Shown here: piece by piece, positions 34,991 to 43,873 of the stretch
How the letters are laid out: each line of letters begins with the position of its first letter
How positions within the stretch are numbered: position 1 is the stretch's first letter
NCBI GenBank assembly: GCA_030427965.1
Contig: JAUICD010000007.1
Coordinates: 22,435 to 86,434, forward strand
Source of the DNA: Bdellovibrionia bacterium
GTDB taxonomy: Bacteria > Bdellovibrionota > Bdellovibrionia > Bdellovibrionales > JAUICD01
DNA: 64,000 nucleotides
Direction of reading: 5' to 3'
Notes under the pieces: generated by a model
The model's database searches: none
Told to the model about the DNA's origin: nothing
What the model saw: the letters and a program-made list of their open reading frames with translations, nothing else
Program-made: the position numbers and the translations under genes

Positions 34991-36723
34991 CAGTTTGCTC
35001 TTCCATTGACATTTTCATTGGCCATTTCATTTTTGAGTAACAAAAGAGGGCGATAATTAGAAGACATTCTCAACCCACTTGAAAGTAAGTCTTTTGCTCC
35101 TACGACATTCTTTTTTCGAAATTCAGACCATGCAACTCCTGCTGTAGCCTGAAGAGAAGAAGGGTTCAGACGATGCACTTTTTCCCAAGAGTCTGAGGCA
35201 CAAACAAAATTGGACTGATTCTCACAAAACCTTGCTTTTAAAATATGCGGAAGCAGAGAGTCTCCTTTCAAGGATGCCAGTTTTAAGTTTGCCTCGGCCT
35301 CATCAATCAATCCCAAAACGTTCTGCACGTACGCCAGATATGTGCGAATCTCAGGGTCGTCTGGAGCTTGCAGCAACGCATCCTCAATAATTTTCTTTCC
35401 TTCTATTTTTTTTCCGCTTTTAAATCGAACAAACCCATTCACCGCTACAAGCTTTGGCTCTGTATCAAGAGAAGGGTAAAATCTCTGGAACCAACTGTAT
35501 ATATGTCCCCAGCCCATTCTCTCTCGAAAAAACTGTGGGTCATGGACATGAGTCATTGTAAGAGCTGGATCTTCAGTTAAAATTCCTTTTAAGGTTTCTA
35601 TAGAACTCTCACTGTCTTCTTTTAAAAATTGAACATAGGAACGAGCAAGACGAACTTCAAGTCTATAATCCTGGCTCGTTTTCAAAAAATCGCCCAGCTT
35701 CTCATCCACTTCATCCAAGTTTTTCTTATCGCCAGTTTGCTGATACCAACCAACTGCATTTTCAAAAAGAGAGAGCATCAGTATCCCGTCACTCAATCGC
35801 ACCGTTTGAGCTTCATTGAATTTCTGTCGAGCTTTCGCATGCTCCTTACGCAAAGTATGAACAATTCCTCGATTCACTAATGCTGGAGTAAATAATGCAT
35901 CCGCATTCAAAGCCGAATCTAAGTGAGTCTCAGCTTTTGCATTATCATAGTTTGAGAGCGCAACAAGAGCCAAAACATTTTGAGCACGCTTTTGAAAGGA
36001 TGGGCCCATTTCAGTTTTAATTGGACCTTCGAGCATCCTCCTTGCAAGAACGGTTTCATGTTTCATGACCATAAGTGGGGCCAAACTCAACACGACTTCA
36101 AGGTTGTCTGGACGCAATTGCCGCGCTTTTGAAAGAAGCCTCACTGCTGTATTGTAATCCCCAACTTCACTTGCCTGGAGCCCCTCTCTTAAAAGACTTC
36201 TAAATTCACTGGGGGCAGTAACATTTTTACTGAGGTGACTCTTCTGTTGCACAAGTCCCCAGGTCATTCCAAGTGCCAAAACTATCGCAGCTGCCCACGT
36301 CCACCTTGGAACTTCCAGTTTTTTGGTCTTTTGATGAGATTCAATAGGATAGTAACTTCCCACCGTCACAATGGGGGCTTCTTCTGAAGCACCTTCGGTG
36401 TTAAATTCTTTTTGATTCAACTGCTCTTTAATTCCCTCGGATAAGCGTTCCGTATTTCCAAATGTTCCCAACACGTCTGTCATTGTCTCAGTCGAAGTTT
36501 GAGTATTTGTAAGGGTGTGTTCATCAGAGGCCCCAGATTTATTACGTACTTCTCTTAAAAGTGGCTCAAACTGAGGATTATCTCTAAAATAGGTCCATCT
36601 ACCAAACGCAGGAGCAATTTCATCAAGAGCCAAAAGCTCACGTCGCTGAATGGATTCAATTACTTCTTTTGTCGTAAGTGGTCCAACCACTCGCCCACCA
36701 GCTTTAATTAGCCAATAGTCCAT
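34990..36723 (-). CDS. GYF_2-like, single-pass membrane TPR protein
   Basis: The 577-residue protein begins with a GYF_2-like module (about 2-58, YWLIKAGGRVVGPLTTKEV, WTYFRDNPQFEPLL), then an acidic linker, one membrane helix at about 143-161 (WAAAIVLALGMTWGLV) and about 400 residues of TPR repeats on the far side (for example GDYNTAVRLLSKARQLRPDN, LGLIDEAEANLKLASLKGD). Probable topology: GYF in the cytoplasm, TPRs in the periplasm. Together with the PilZ protein it makes two GYF-like signalling proteins in the window. Partner unknown. Confidence 0.8.
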   Translation of the reverse strand: MDYWLIKAGGRVVGPLTTKEVIESIQRRELLALDEIAPAFGRWTYFRDNPQFEPLLREVRNKSGASDEHTLTNTQTSTETMTDVLGTFGNTERLSEGIKEQLNQKEFNTEGASEEAPIVTVGSYYPIESHQKTKKLEVPRWTWAAAIVLALGMTWGLVQQKSHLSKNVTAPSEFRSLLREGLQASEVGDYNTAVRLLSKARQLRPDNLEVVLSLAPLMVMKHETVLARRMLEGPIKTEMGPSFQKRAQNVLALVALSNYDNAKAETHLDSALNADALFTPALVNRGIVHTLRKEHAKARQKFNEAQTVRLSDGILMLSLFENAVGWYQQTGDKKNLDEVDEKLGDFLKTSQDYRLEVRLARSYVQFLKEDSESSIETLKGILTEDPALTMTHVHDPQFFRERMGWGHIYSWFQRFYPSLDTEPKLVAVNGFVRFKSGKKIEGKKIIEDALLQAPDDPEIRTYLAYVQNVLGLIDEAEANLKLASLKGDSLLPHILKARFCENQSNFVCASDSWEKVHRLNPSSLQATAGVAWSEFRKKNVVGAKDLLSSGLRMSSNYRPLLLLKNEMANENVNGRAN

Positions 36724-36730
36724 GACACTC

Positions 36731-38266
36731 CTAATGCAAAAAATGGCGGCGTTTTGTTAATACCAAATTGACACCTAAATCCTGTGCTTTTTGAATGACT
36801 TCCTTATCTTTAATAGAACCACCGGGCTGGATGATCCAAGAAATACCAGCCTCATGAGCTTGTTCAATAGAATCTGGAAAAGGAAAAAAAGCATCGCTTG
36901 CAAGCACAATATCTTTCGTTTCATTTGGATGAAACGCTTTCCATCTCTCAACGGCTTGCTTCACAGCATCTATACGATTGACTTGTCCCATACCCAATCC
37001 CAATGTCTTCTCTCCACTTCCTATTGCAATCGCATTGCTCTTTAAACGAGCAACAACTCTCCAAATAAAGCTCATACTACGGACCAATTCTTCAGTTGGA
37101 GGTTTTCCCTGTACATTCCATTCTTCTGACCATACGGAAACCGTGTCACTGGATTGCACAAGATATCCTCCATCAACAGTACGAATTTGCTCTTGTTTGC
37201 TCTTATTTTCACATACTTGTGGCCATTTCAAAACTCTTAGGTTTTTCTTTTTTGAAAAAATATCCAATGAACCACTATCAAAGTCGGGGGCGATCACACA
37301 CTCCAAAAACAGCTCTGTAAGAACCTTGGCAACTTCGCCTGTGACAGGTCGATTGAGAGCCACAATGCCTCCAAAAACAGAAACTGGATCTGCTTTCAAT
37401 GACTCTTTTGTTGCTTGAATTAAACTGTCAGAACTTGCAATACCACAAGGGTTGTTGTGTTTCAGCGACACCACTGTTGGGCGCTCAAAAAGCCGTAACG
37501 CCTGTACTCCTGCATCGACATCTAAAAGGTTATTATAGGACAACTCCTTACCCTGAAGAATTTCAGCTTGATGTATACCACCAGAAGTTCCTCTTATACG
37601 ATACCATACCGCTTTCTGTTGTGGATTCTCCCCATAGCGCATTTCTTGTACAAATTGCCCACCCAAAGAGTGATTCTTTTGGACTTCACCCGCACTCATC
37701 CTCTTTGCAATCATAGAGTCATAGGATGATGTGTGATAAAACACTTTGGTTGCAAGGCGTTTTCTGAACTCAAGATCACTAGCACGTCCCTCAAGAACAA
37801 GTGCATAATCACTCGGATCAACAACAACAGTTGTTGTTTCAAAATTCTTTGCCGCGGCCCTCAAAAGAGTGGGACCACCAATATCAATGTATTCACAAAG
37901 CTCCCTATCGTTCAGCCCTTCAGAAAGAGCCTCTTCAAATGGATAGAGGTTACAGACAACAAGGTCAAAGTTGTCTAGTCCCATTTCTTCCAAAAGCTTC
38001 ACATCACCCTGTTCATGTTTTCTTGCAAGAAGAGGAATGTGGATATGTGGATGCAAGGTACGAACTCTTCCATCCATCACTTCAGGGAAACCCGTTTGCT
38101 CAGAAACATGGATCACTTTTACTCCAGCATTCTCAAGAAACTTTGCCGTTCCACCTGTAGAAACAACTCGTGCCCCACTTTGAGCAAGAGAGGGAATAAA
38201 AGTCTCTAGTTGAGATTTATCTGAGACACTCACTAATACGTTCTTAAATATTTTTTTGTCTTGCAT
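36731..38266 (-). CDS. purH: Bifunctional purine biosynthesis protein PurH
   Basis: At 511 residues this is the normal-length bifunctional enzyme for the last two steps of IMP synthesis: AICAR transformylase and IMP cyclohydrolase. The N-terminal MGS-like cyclohydrolase domain spans about 1-195 (VSTGGTAKFLENAGV, MDGRVRTLHPHIH); the transformylase domain follows with K269-H270 in LKHNNPCG and the C-terminal AIAIGSGEKTLGLGMGQVNR. It overlaps the mlaD-like stop by one base, though the functions are unrelated. Confidence 0.96.
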   Translation of the reverse strand: MQDKKIFKNVLVSVSDKSQLETFIPSLAQSGARVVSTGGTAKFLENAGVKVIHVSEQTGFPEVMDGRVRTLHPHIHIPLLARKHEQGDVKLLEEMGLDNFDLVVCNLYPFEEALSEGLNDRELCEYIDIGGPTLLRAAAKNFETTTVVVDPSDYALVLEGRASDLEFRKRLATKVFYHTSSYDSMIAKRMSAGEVQKNHSLGGQFVQEMRYGENPQQKAVWYRIRGTSGGIHQAEILQGKELSYNNLLDVDAGVQALRLFERPTVVSLKHNNPCGIASSDSLIQATKESLKADPVSVFGGIVALNRPVTGEVAKVLTELFLECVIAPDFDSGSLDIFSKKKNLRVLKWPQVCENKSKQEQIRTVDGGYLVQSSDTVSVWSEEWNVQGKPPTEELVRSMSFIWRVVARLKSNAIAIGSGEKTLGLGMGQVNRIDAVKQAVERWKAFHPNETKDIVLASDAFFPFPDSIEQAHEAGISWIIQPGGSIKDKEVIQKAQDLGVNLVLTKRRHFLH

Positions 38267-39666
38267 TAAAAAGGCACCTGGGTTGCTAGCTTTTTGATAT
38301 CGTCGTTGGTCAAATCTATACCAGCTCCGATGAAACTAGAAAAGGTGCCATCCGTCGAAATAAAATCGTCTGCCCCACCTATAAGATAAAGGCCGCGCAT
38401 AAAGGAATACCGCGCGTACCCCCTCATATGTGGATTGTCATCGCCAAACTCAAACGCCTCAACGGAAAAACGAAGCTTGCGACCAAACATATGATAATCC
38501 AGTCCCAATCCACCAGAGCTCTCAATAAGCCCTCCGCGAATGGTAAAGTCCCAAAAGTTTTTTGCAAATATCAACGTGAGTTTGGTTTTATTTTTAAATG
38601 TTTTCACTTCCTCAGTTTCTGAAGACGTCGACGACCCTCCACTTTTCACGGTTTTTTCAGTTTCCGTTGTTTCTACAACACCCTTTGGATCATCAATAAC
38701 AGCAATTTCAAAATATCGATCCAATCCTGGTTGGATTCGGATGCCTGCATAGGTTTTTGCTAGACTTTGCTCTGAAAGATATTCCGTGTGCACATCAATA
38801 CTTGTTTGTATCTTATTTGCACCACCAATAAATTCATTTATACCCGCAACAGCTGTATTGATTTCTTCAACCGTTTCTTCATCATTGATCAAACGCCCAA
38901 GAGTTCCCTCACCCGAATTCACCTTGTGAGTGATCTCTTCAATATTGGCAAGTGAAGTGTCAATTTTCCCCAAAGCCACAACGGCTTTACGCCAATTGGC
39001 TCGAAGTCCCTCATCACTTTCATCGTTCACAAGTTCATCAATCGTCGCAGCGACTTTTTCAACATCATCGATAATATTATTGATCTTGCCTTTATTCTGT
39101 TCAGTGATACTGGCAATATTCTCTGTCAGAACTTCAAAGTTTCGAATGATTCGCCCCAAAGAGGTTTTCACCTGCTCTTCATTCCCTTTGACTGCATCTT
39201 TCAATGTCTTTGCAACTTCACTTAAAGATTGAGCAAGCTCCCCCACTTGCTTCACAACTTTGTCCATCGAACCTCGATCCGATACATTTTTAATTTCAGA
39301 ACCTTCTTTCATCTCAGGGTCGGAGGAATTTCCCGGGGTAACAGATACAAACTTATCCCCCAAAATCCCAGCGGATCGAACTTCAACACCTGCAGACTCC
39401 GTCAAAGTAATATCTGAGCCAAATGACAACTCCACTCTGGCAACCCCGTCAACAAGCCGTATTTTGCGGATAATCCCAACATTGATACCTGCAATCTTAA
39501 TCGAGCTTTTTTCGACAAGACCACTGGCATCATCAATATGAAACCAGTAAAGTTTAGATCCACCTAGGTAACTTGGATCTTCGTTCACACTAAGGGTCAT
39601 TCCCGCCACCATAACAGAGACAAGAACGACCAATAGTCCTACACGAAATTCAATCGATCCAAACAT
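38266..39666 (-). CDS. mlaD: MlaD-like MCE protein with C-terminal beta-rich domain
   Basis: The 466-residue protein has an N-terminal inner-membrane anchor (about 8-26), one MCE domain (about 37-115, WFHIDDASGLVEKSSIKIAG), a long helical periplasmic region to about 270 and a C-terminal region (about 285-466) of alternating strands (TIRGGLIESSGGLGLDYHM, LRFSVEAFEFG, LYLIGGADDF) ending in Phe. E. coli MlaD has only 183 residues. The ring-forming MCE domain carries phospholipids between membranes; the extra part may reach or enter the outer membrane. The gene directly follows the MlaF-like ATPase gene. Confidence 0.9.
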   Translation of the reverse strand: MFGSIEFRVGLLVVLVSVMVAGMTLSVNEDPSYLGGSKLYWFHIDDASGLVEKSSIKIAGINVGIIRKIRLVDGVARVELSFGSDITLTESAGVEVRSAGILGDKFVSVTPGNSSDPEMKEGSEIKNVSDRGSMDKVVKQVGELAQSLSEVAKTLKDAVKGNEEQVKTSLGRIIRNFEVLTENIASITEQNKGKINNIIDDVEKVAATIDELVNDESDEGLRANWRKAVVALGKIDTSLANIEEITHKVNSGEGTLGRLINDEETVEEINTAVAGINEFIGGANKIQTSIDVHTEYLSEQSLAKTYAGIRIQPGLDRYFEIAVIDDPKGVVETTETEKTVKSGGSSTSSETEEVKTFKNKTKLTLIFAKNFWDFTIRGGLIESSGGLGLDYHMFGRKLRFSVEAFEFGDDNPHMRGYARYSFMRGLYLIGGADDFISTDGTFSSFIGAGIDLTNDDIKKLATQVPF

Positions 39667-40433
39667 CAGTTCTTATGCACTCCCTTTTGAACAAAGCGTT
39701 TAACCAAATCCACTTCCGAGTTCAAAAAATCTTGTGGGGTTCCATACAGTAAAACTTTCCCCTCATTTAACATCGCCACATAATCTCCAATCCTAAAGGC
39801 CGCATAGAGATCATGAGTCACAATCACAGACGTGAGCCCCGGCCTATGTTTATGGGTCTCCAATATTAGATTATCTACCATTTCAGTGATAATTGGATCT
39901 AATCCAGTCGTTGGTTCATCATATAGAAGTATTTCTGGATCTAGGGCTATCGCGCGTGCCAGACCGACACGTTTCCTCATTCCTCCACTCAGTTCAGAAG
40001 GTAACTTTTTAAAATGTTTTGGGTCAAGGCCAACCAACCTAAGTCGGGTTTCAGCTTCTGAACGCATCAATCGAGGCTTCATGTCCTTTCTATGTTCACG
40101 AAGGGGAAATAAAACATTGTCAATCACAGACATATCATCAAAAAGAGCTGCATTTTGAAAGAGAACACCAAACTTCCTTCGAAAATTAATAATCGCATCT
40201 TCTTCAAGATCTGACATTTTTGTACCAAGAACTTCAACTGCACCTGATGTTGGTTTTATTAGTCCTAAAAAATGTTTCAATAAAACGCTCTTACCAGTTC
40301 CACTAAATCCAATGATTGTCGTGATCTTGCCTTTTAGAATGTTCAGATTCATTCCATTTAGGACGTACTCTTTTCCATCAAATGATTTTCTAAGATCTGA
40401 AACTCGAATCGCATATTTGGGTTCTACATCCAT
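39666..40433 (-). CDS. mlaF: MlaF-like phospholipid ABC transporter ATPase
   Basis: A 255-residue ATPase with Walker A GFSGTGKSV (42-50), signature LSGGMRKRVGLARA (148-161, the GGM variant typical of MlaF/Ttg2A), Walker B LLYDEP (D172, E173) and switch His in VIVTHD. It powers the MlaE permease in retrograde or anterograde phospholipid traffic between membranes. It overlaps the mlaE stop by 10 bp and shares the junction base with mlaD. Confidence 0.93.
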   Translation of the reverse strand: MDVEPKYAIRVSDLRKSFDGKEYVLNGMNLNILKGKITTIIGFSGTGKSVLLKHFLGLIKPTSGAVEVLGTKMSDLEEDAIINFRRKFGVLFQNAALFDDMSVIDNVLFPLREHRKDMKPRLMRSEAETRLRLVGLDPKHFKKLPSELSGGMRKRVGLARAIALDPEILLYDEPTTGLDPIITEMVDNLILETHKHRPGLTSVIVTHDLYAAFRIGDYVAMLNEGKVLLYGTPQDFLNSEVDLVKRFVQKGVHKN

Positions 40434-41251
40434 TTGACCACCATTCGAACAATTTTGGTAATGAAGTAATCCACCACAATAATTGAAACCATAGAACTCA
40501 CAACACCTCGGTTGGTCGCCTCACCTACCCCTGCTGCGCCCCCCTTTGTGTGATAACCTTTGAATGTACAAATGCTTGAAAAAAACAATCCAAAAACAGC
40601 CGCTTTAATCAAACCTTCATTTATATCTTTTGGATCAAGCCAGAATTGTGTTTTATTCCAAAAAATAGCTTCATCTAAACCGACGACATGAATACACAGA
40701 ATATATGTCCCCAGCATTGCCATAAAATCAAATACCGCCGTCAAAAGCGGAGTGGCTATAACAGAGGCAAGTATACGAGGAGCTATCAAATAGTTTTTTG
40801 GATTTACCCCCATCACTTCAAGCGCATCGATTTGTTCAGTGACTCGCATTGTGCCAAGTCGAGCTGCCATTGCCCCTCCTGCGCGAGCCGAAATAATCAA
40901 ACCCGTAAGCACAGGACCCAATTCTCTAAAAATTCCAAGAGCTGATGTTGGACCAACCAAATTTTCTGCGTTTACAATTTTTAGCCCTATCCAAGCTTGA
41001 AAAGCAAAAACCAACCCTGTGAAAAGGCCTGTTAAACAAATAATTGAAATAGAGCGATTGCCCACAAATTCAAGATGTTTGACAACTTCAGAAAATCTAT
41101 GAGGTGGACGAAACCACCACTTCATTGCCTCTAATGAAAAAACAACAACCTCTCCAAAAGAAGATATAATACCAATTGTGCTTTTCCCAATTTTCTCAAT
41201 TGGTTCTTGAATCGAATTTTTATAAAATAGTCCACGACGAAATTTTTCCAA
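40424..41251 (-). CDS. mlaE: MlaE-like phospholipid ABC transporter permease
   Basis: The 275-residue permease shows the MlaE signature in the hydrophobic core: FRELGPVLTGLIISARAGGAMAARLGTM followed by EQIDALEVMGVNP, the coupling segment. About five membrane helices are predicted after an amphipathic N-terminus. It forms the IM complex with MlaF and the MlaD-like protein; MlaB and MlaC genes are not in the window. It starts one base after the alr stop. Confidence 0.93.
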   Translation of the reverse strand: MEKFRRGLFYKNSIQEPIEKIGKSTIGIISSFGEVVVFSLEAMKWWFRPPHRFSEVVKHLEFVGNRSISIICLTGLFTGLVFAFQAWIGLKIVNAENLVGPTSALGIFRELGPVLTGLIISARAGGAMAARLGTMRVTEQIDALEVMGVNPKNYLIAPRILASVIATPLLTAVFDFMAMLGTYILCIHVVGLDEAIFWNKTQFWLDPKDINEGLIKAAVFGLFFSSICTFKGYHTKGGAAGVGEATNRGVVSSMVSIIVVDYFITKIVRMVVKWM

Positions 41252-41252
41252 A

Positions 41253-42356
41253 CTACCTCTTCACCACTCTAGGGATTCTTGAACCAATTTTTGTGAGAAT
41301 TTCATAAGGTATTGTACCTGCCAATTTTGCTATTTCATGAACTCCTATAGATTTATCCTTAGATTCACCAAAAAGAATCACTTCCTCTCCAAGAGTGGGA
41401 AAGGGGTCACAGGCATCTGTCAAATCCACCAAGAAGTAGTCCATGCAAATTGTTCCAATAGCAGGAACAATTTTATCGCGAAAAATAACAGACAGTTTGT
41501 TAGAAAGCACACGAGGCAAACCATCTGCATAACCCATCGGGATCAATCCCACAACACTGTCTCTTTCCGCACGCCAGGTCGGCCCATATGAAACAGACTC
41601 TCCACTCTTGATCTTGCGAATTCTCACAAGCTTTGAGTGACAAGACATCACAGGTTTCAAATCAACATCTATTTTTTTATGTGTCGGTGGATAAACACCA
41701 TACATAGCAATACCTGGACGACTTCCAGCACCTCGTTGAGAGATCAATAAAGTCGCCGAGCTATTGAGATAATGAAATGGGACATCTGAAAAATAGTTAT
41801 CTCTCAAACTATGAAAAAGGCTCAGTTGCTTTTCCGTAATTCCTTCCTCAAGACCTGCATCTTCCCCATTTATCAAATGTGTAGCAATCGCTCTTACTCT
41901 GACATTCTTAGCACGACTCAATAACAATTTGGTCGTCTCAACCTCTTCGACATCAATTCCCTGACGATTCATCCCTGTATTCAACTTAACATGTATATCT
42001 ATTTCTAAGGAAACAGTATCCATGATCAATTTCAAATCCTCATTCTGACCAATAACCGGGGTCAACTTGTGTTGAACAATATCTTTTATAGAATCTCTAT
42101 CAAGCGAACAAAACGTAAGTATCTGAGTGGAAACCCCTGATTCACGAAGTTCCACACCTTCTTCAACAGTCACGACTCCAAGATCTTTTACACCCATTTC
42201 CTCCAAAGCCTGACTCACAGAAATGACTCCATGCCCATAGGCATTGGCCTTTACCATTGGACAAAACAGTACGTCTTTTGGAAGTAGTCCTTGAAGAGCA
42301 TTTACGTTGCTCTTTAAGTTTAAAAGATCGATGAAAGCAGTTGTGGGTCTTGGCAT
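41253..42356 (-). CDS. alr: Alanine racemase
   Basis: A 367-residue fold-type III PLP enzyme that makes D-alanine for peptidoglycan. The Schiff-base lysine is K36 in MVKANAYGHG; GSRPGIAMYGVYP, the catalytic-Tyr loop IPMGYADGLPR and IGTICMDYFLVD are all in place. It starts 8 bp after the response-regulator gene stop and is followed directly by mlaE. Confidence 0.95.
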   Translation of the reverse strand: MPRPTTAFIDLLNLKSNVNALQGLLPKDVLFCPMVKANAYGHGVISVSQALEEMGVKDLGVVTVEEGVELRESGVSTQILTFCSLDRDSIKDIVQHKLTPVIGQNEDLKLIMDTVSLEIDIHVKLNTGMNRQGIDVEEVETTKLLLSRAKNVRVRAIATHLINGEDAGLEEGITEKQLSLFHSLRDNYFSDVPFHYLNSSATLLISQRGAGSRPGIAMYGVYPPTHKKIDVDLKPVMSCHSKLVRIRKIKSGESVSYGPTWRAERDSVVGLIPMGYADGLPRVLSNKLSVIFRDKIVPAIGTICMDYFLVDLTDACDPFPTLGEEVILFGESKDKSIGVHEIAKLAGTIPYEILTKIGSRIPRVVKR

Positions 42357-42364
42357 TTCATATC

Positions 42365-43873
42365 CTACTTTCTTGAATAAGGCTCAACAGGAATTGGTTC
42401 AAAATCCGGTTCAAATCCCTCAGGAGCCACAGCAAGACATACACGATTTCGCGTTGTCTCTTTTGCCTGATAAAGTGCCGCATCCGCTGCCTGCACCAAA
42501 GTTTCTGCATCATTTGCAAGACTTGGGTAAGAACTCACTCCCATGCTCATTGAAATTCGACCAAGCGGCTGCTTCTCTCCATGAGGAAAATCTGTCGCCC
42601 ACAAAGTGCGGCGCAATTTCTCAGCTTTAATGGCAGCTCCCTCTTTGTCTGTATGTGGAAGAACAACGACAAACTCTTCTCCACCAATTCTAGCAACAAT
42701 ATCATTTTTACGACTTGTTTTCATAAGAACCGTGGAAACCATTCTCAATAAAACATCGCCCATGGGATGGCCATTCAAATCGTTGTAATTTTTAAAATTA
42801 TCAATATCCATATAAATCAAAGAGACTGGGTGACGCGTTCGACGTGATCGACTTATCTCTGCTTCAAGTCTTTCATTGAAATATCGACGATTGTACAATC
42901 CCGTCAAAGGGTCTTTGATGGCCATATCATGTATCTTCTGCTGCAAAAGCGCACTTGAGTAAAAAACTTTAAAAATTTGATGAAAACTTTCATAGAGTCT
43001 ACGAATTGAAACATCTTCGATTTTATCAAACACAACAATTGTTCCTGCCATTCCATCAGAGGTTTCCAAAGGGAGCGCTAAAAAACTGTCGACACCAAAG
43101 ACTTCTTTCATAAGATGCATCAATTTCGACATAGCCTGAGGGTTCTTCAAAGATTCCATATAAACTTTAGGATCATCTTCTTTAAAGGAAATTCCAATTC
43201 TTCTCAAGTTTTCATGTTCAATACCACTTGCATGTGAAACGACCAAAGAAGAGTAGGATGGCAAGTGCTTCATAAAAACTACAGGTTTTCCAATTAAGCT
43301 ATTCACATTTTTCAAATAACTCTCAATGACTGCATTGATCTCTTTGGCAAGAGCCAGTTGTGACATCAGATTGTTGATCAAAACAACTTCTTCTTTTTCT
43401 TTTGCAATTCTAGCGTTCAATTGCACCAGAGCATCATTCTTTAACTCCAATTCATCTAACAACTGTTCATTTTGAAATTTGAGGTAAAGCTTCTCAATTG
43501 TCCGATCGACCGTTTTAATGACATCTTCCAATTCCTCAAAAGGTTTATTGAGATAGTCGTAGGCCCCCAACCTCATGGCGTTTACAGCAGTGTCCAAACT
43601 CGCATGGCTTGTCATAATGATAAATTGAATATCTTCACTTAAATCTCGTACTTTTTCTAAGAGTTGAATTCCGTTCATACCCGGCATACGAATATCACTC
43701 AAAATAACATGTGGAGGAGCTTCCTGGACTCTACTCAAAGCATCTTCAGCAGAAGGAAATGTTTCCACTTGAAACCCTGCACCAGTCAGTGACTCCTTGA
43801 GAATCTCACAGATGCTCTGCTCATCGTCTACAACGTAGATCAAAAAATCAGATCGAATTTCTTTAATATCCAT
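42365..43873 (-). CDS. Response regulator diguanylate cyclase (REC-GAF-like-GGEEF)
   Basis: The 502-residue protein has a receiver domain (1-125) with D16-D17, phosphoacceptor D60, and K110; a middle region (about 165-310) that looks like a GAF domain; and a GGDEF domain (about 315-490) with metal-binding D356, active loop GGEEF (397-401) and an intact inhibitory site R388-K-N-D391 five residues before it. It should make c-di-GMP when phosphorylated and be feedback-inhibited. Its ATG shares a base with the stop of the adjacent histidine kinase gene, so they are very probably a cognate pair. Confidence 0.93.
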   Translation of the reverse strand: MDIKEIRSDFLIYVVDDEQSICEILKESLTGAGFQVETFPSAEDALSRVQEAPPHVILSDIRMPGMNGIQLLEKVRDLSEDIQFIIMTSHASLDTAVNAMRLGAYDYLNKPFEELEDVIKTVDRTIEKLYLKFQNEQLLDELELKNDALVQLNARIAKEKEEVVLINNLMSQLALAKEINAVIESYLKNVNSLIGKPVVFMKHLPSYSSLVVSHASGIEHENLRRIGISFKEDDPKVYMESLKNPQAMSKLMHLMKEVFGVDSFLALPLETSDGMAGTIVVFDKIEDVSIRRLYESFHQIFKVFYSSALLQQKIHDMAIKDPLTGLYNRRYFNERLEAEISRSRRTRHPVSLIYMDIDNFKNYNDLNGHPMGDVLLRMVSTVLMKTSRKNDIVARIGGEEFVVVLPHTDKEGAAIKAEKLRRTLWATDFPHGEKQPLGRISMSMGVSSYPSLANDAETLVQAADAALYQAKETTRNRVCLAVAPEGFEPDFEPIPVEPYSRK

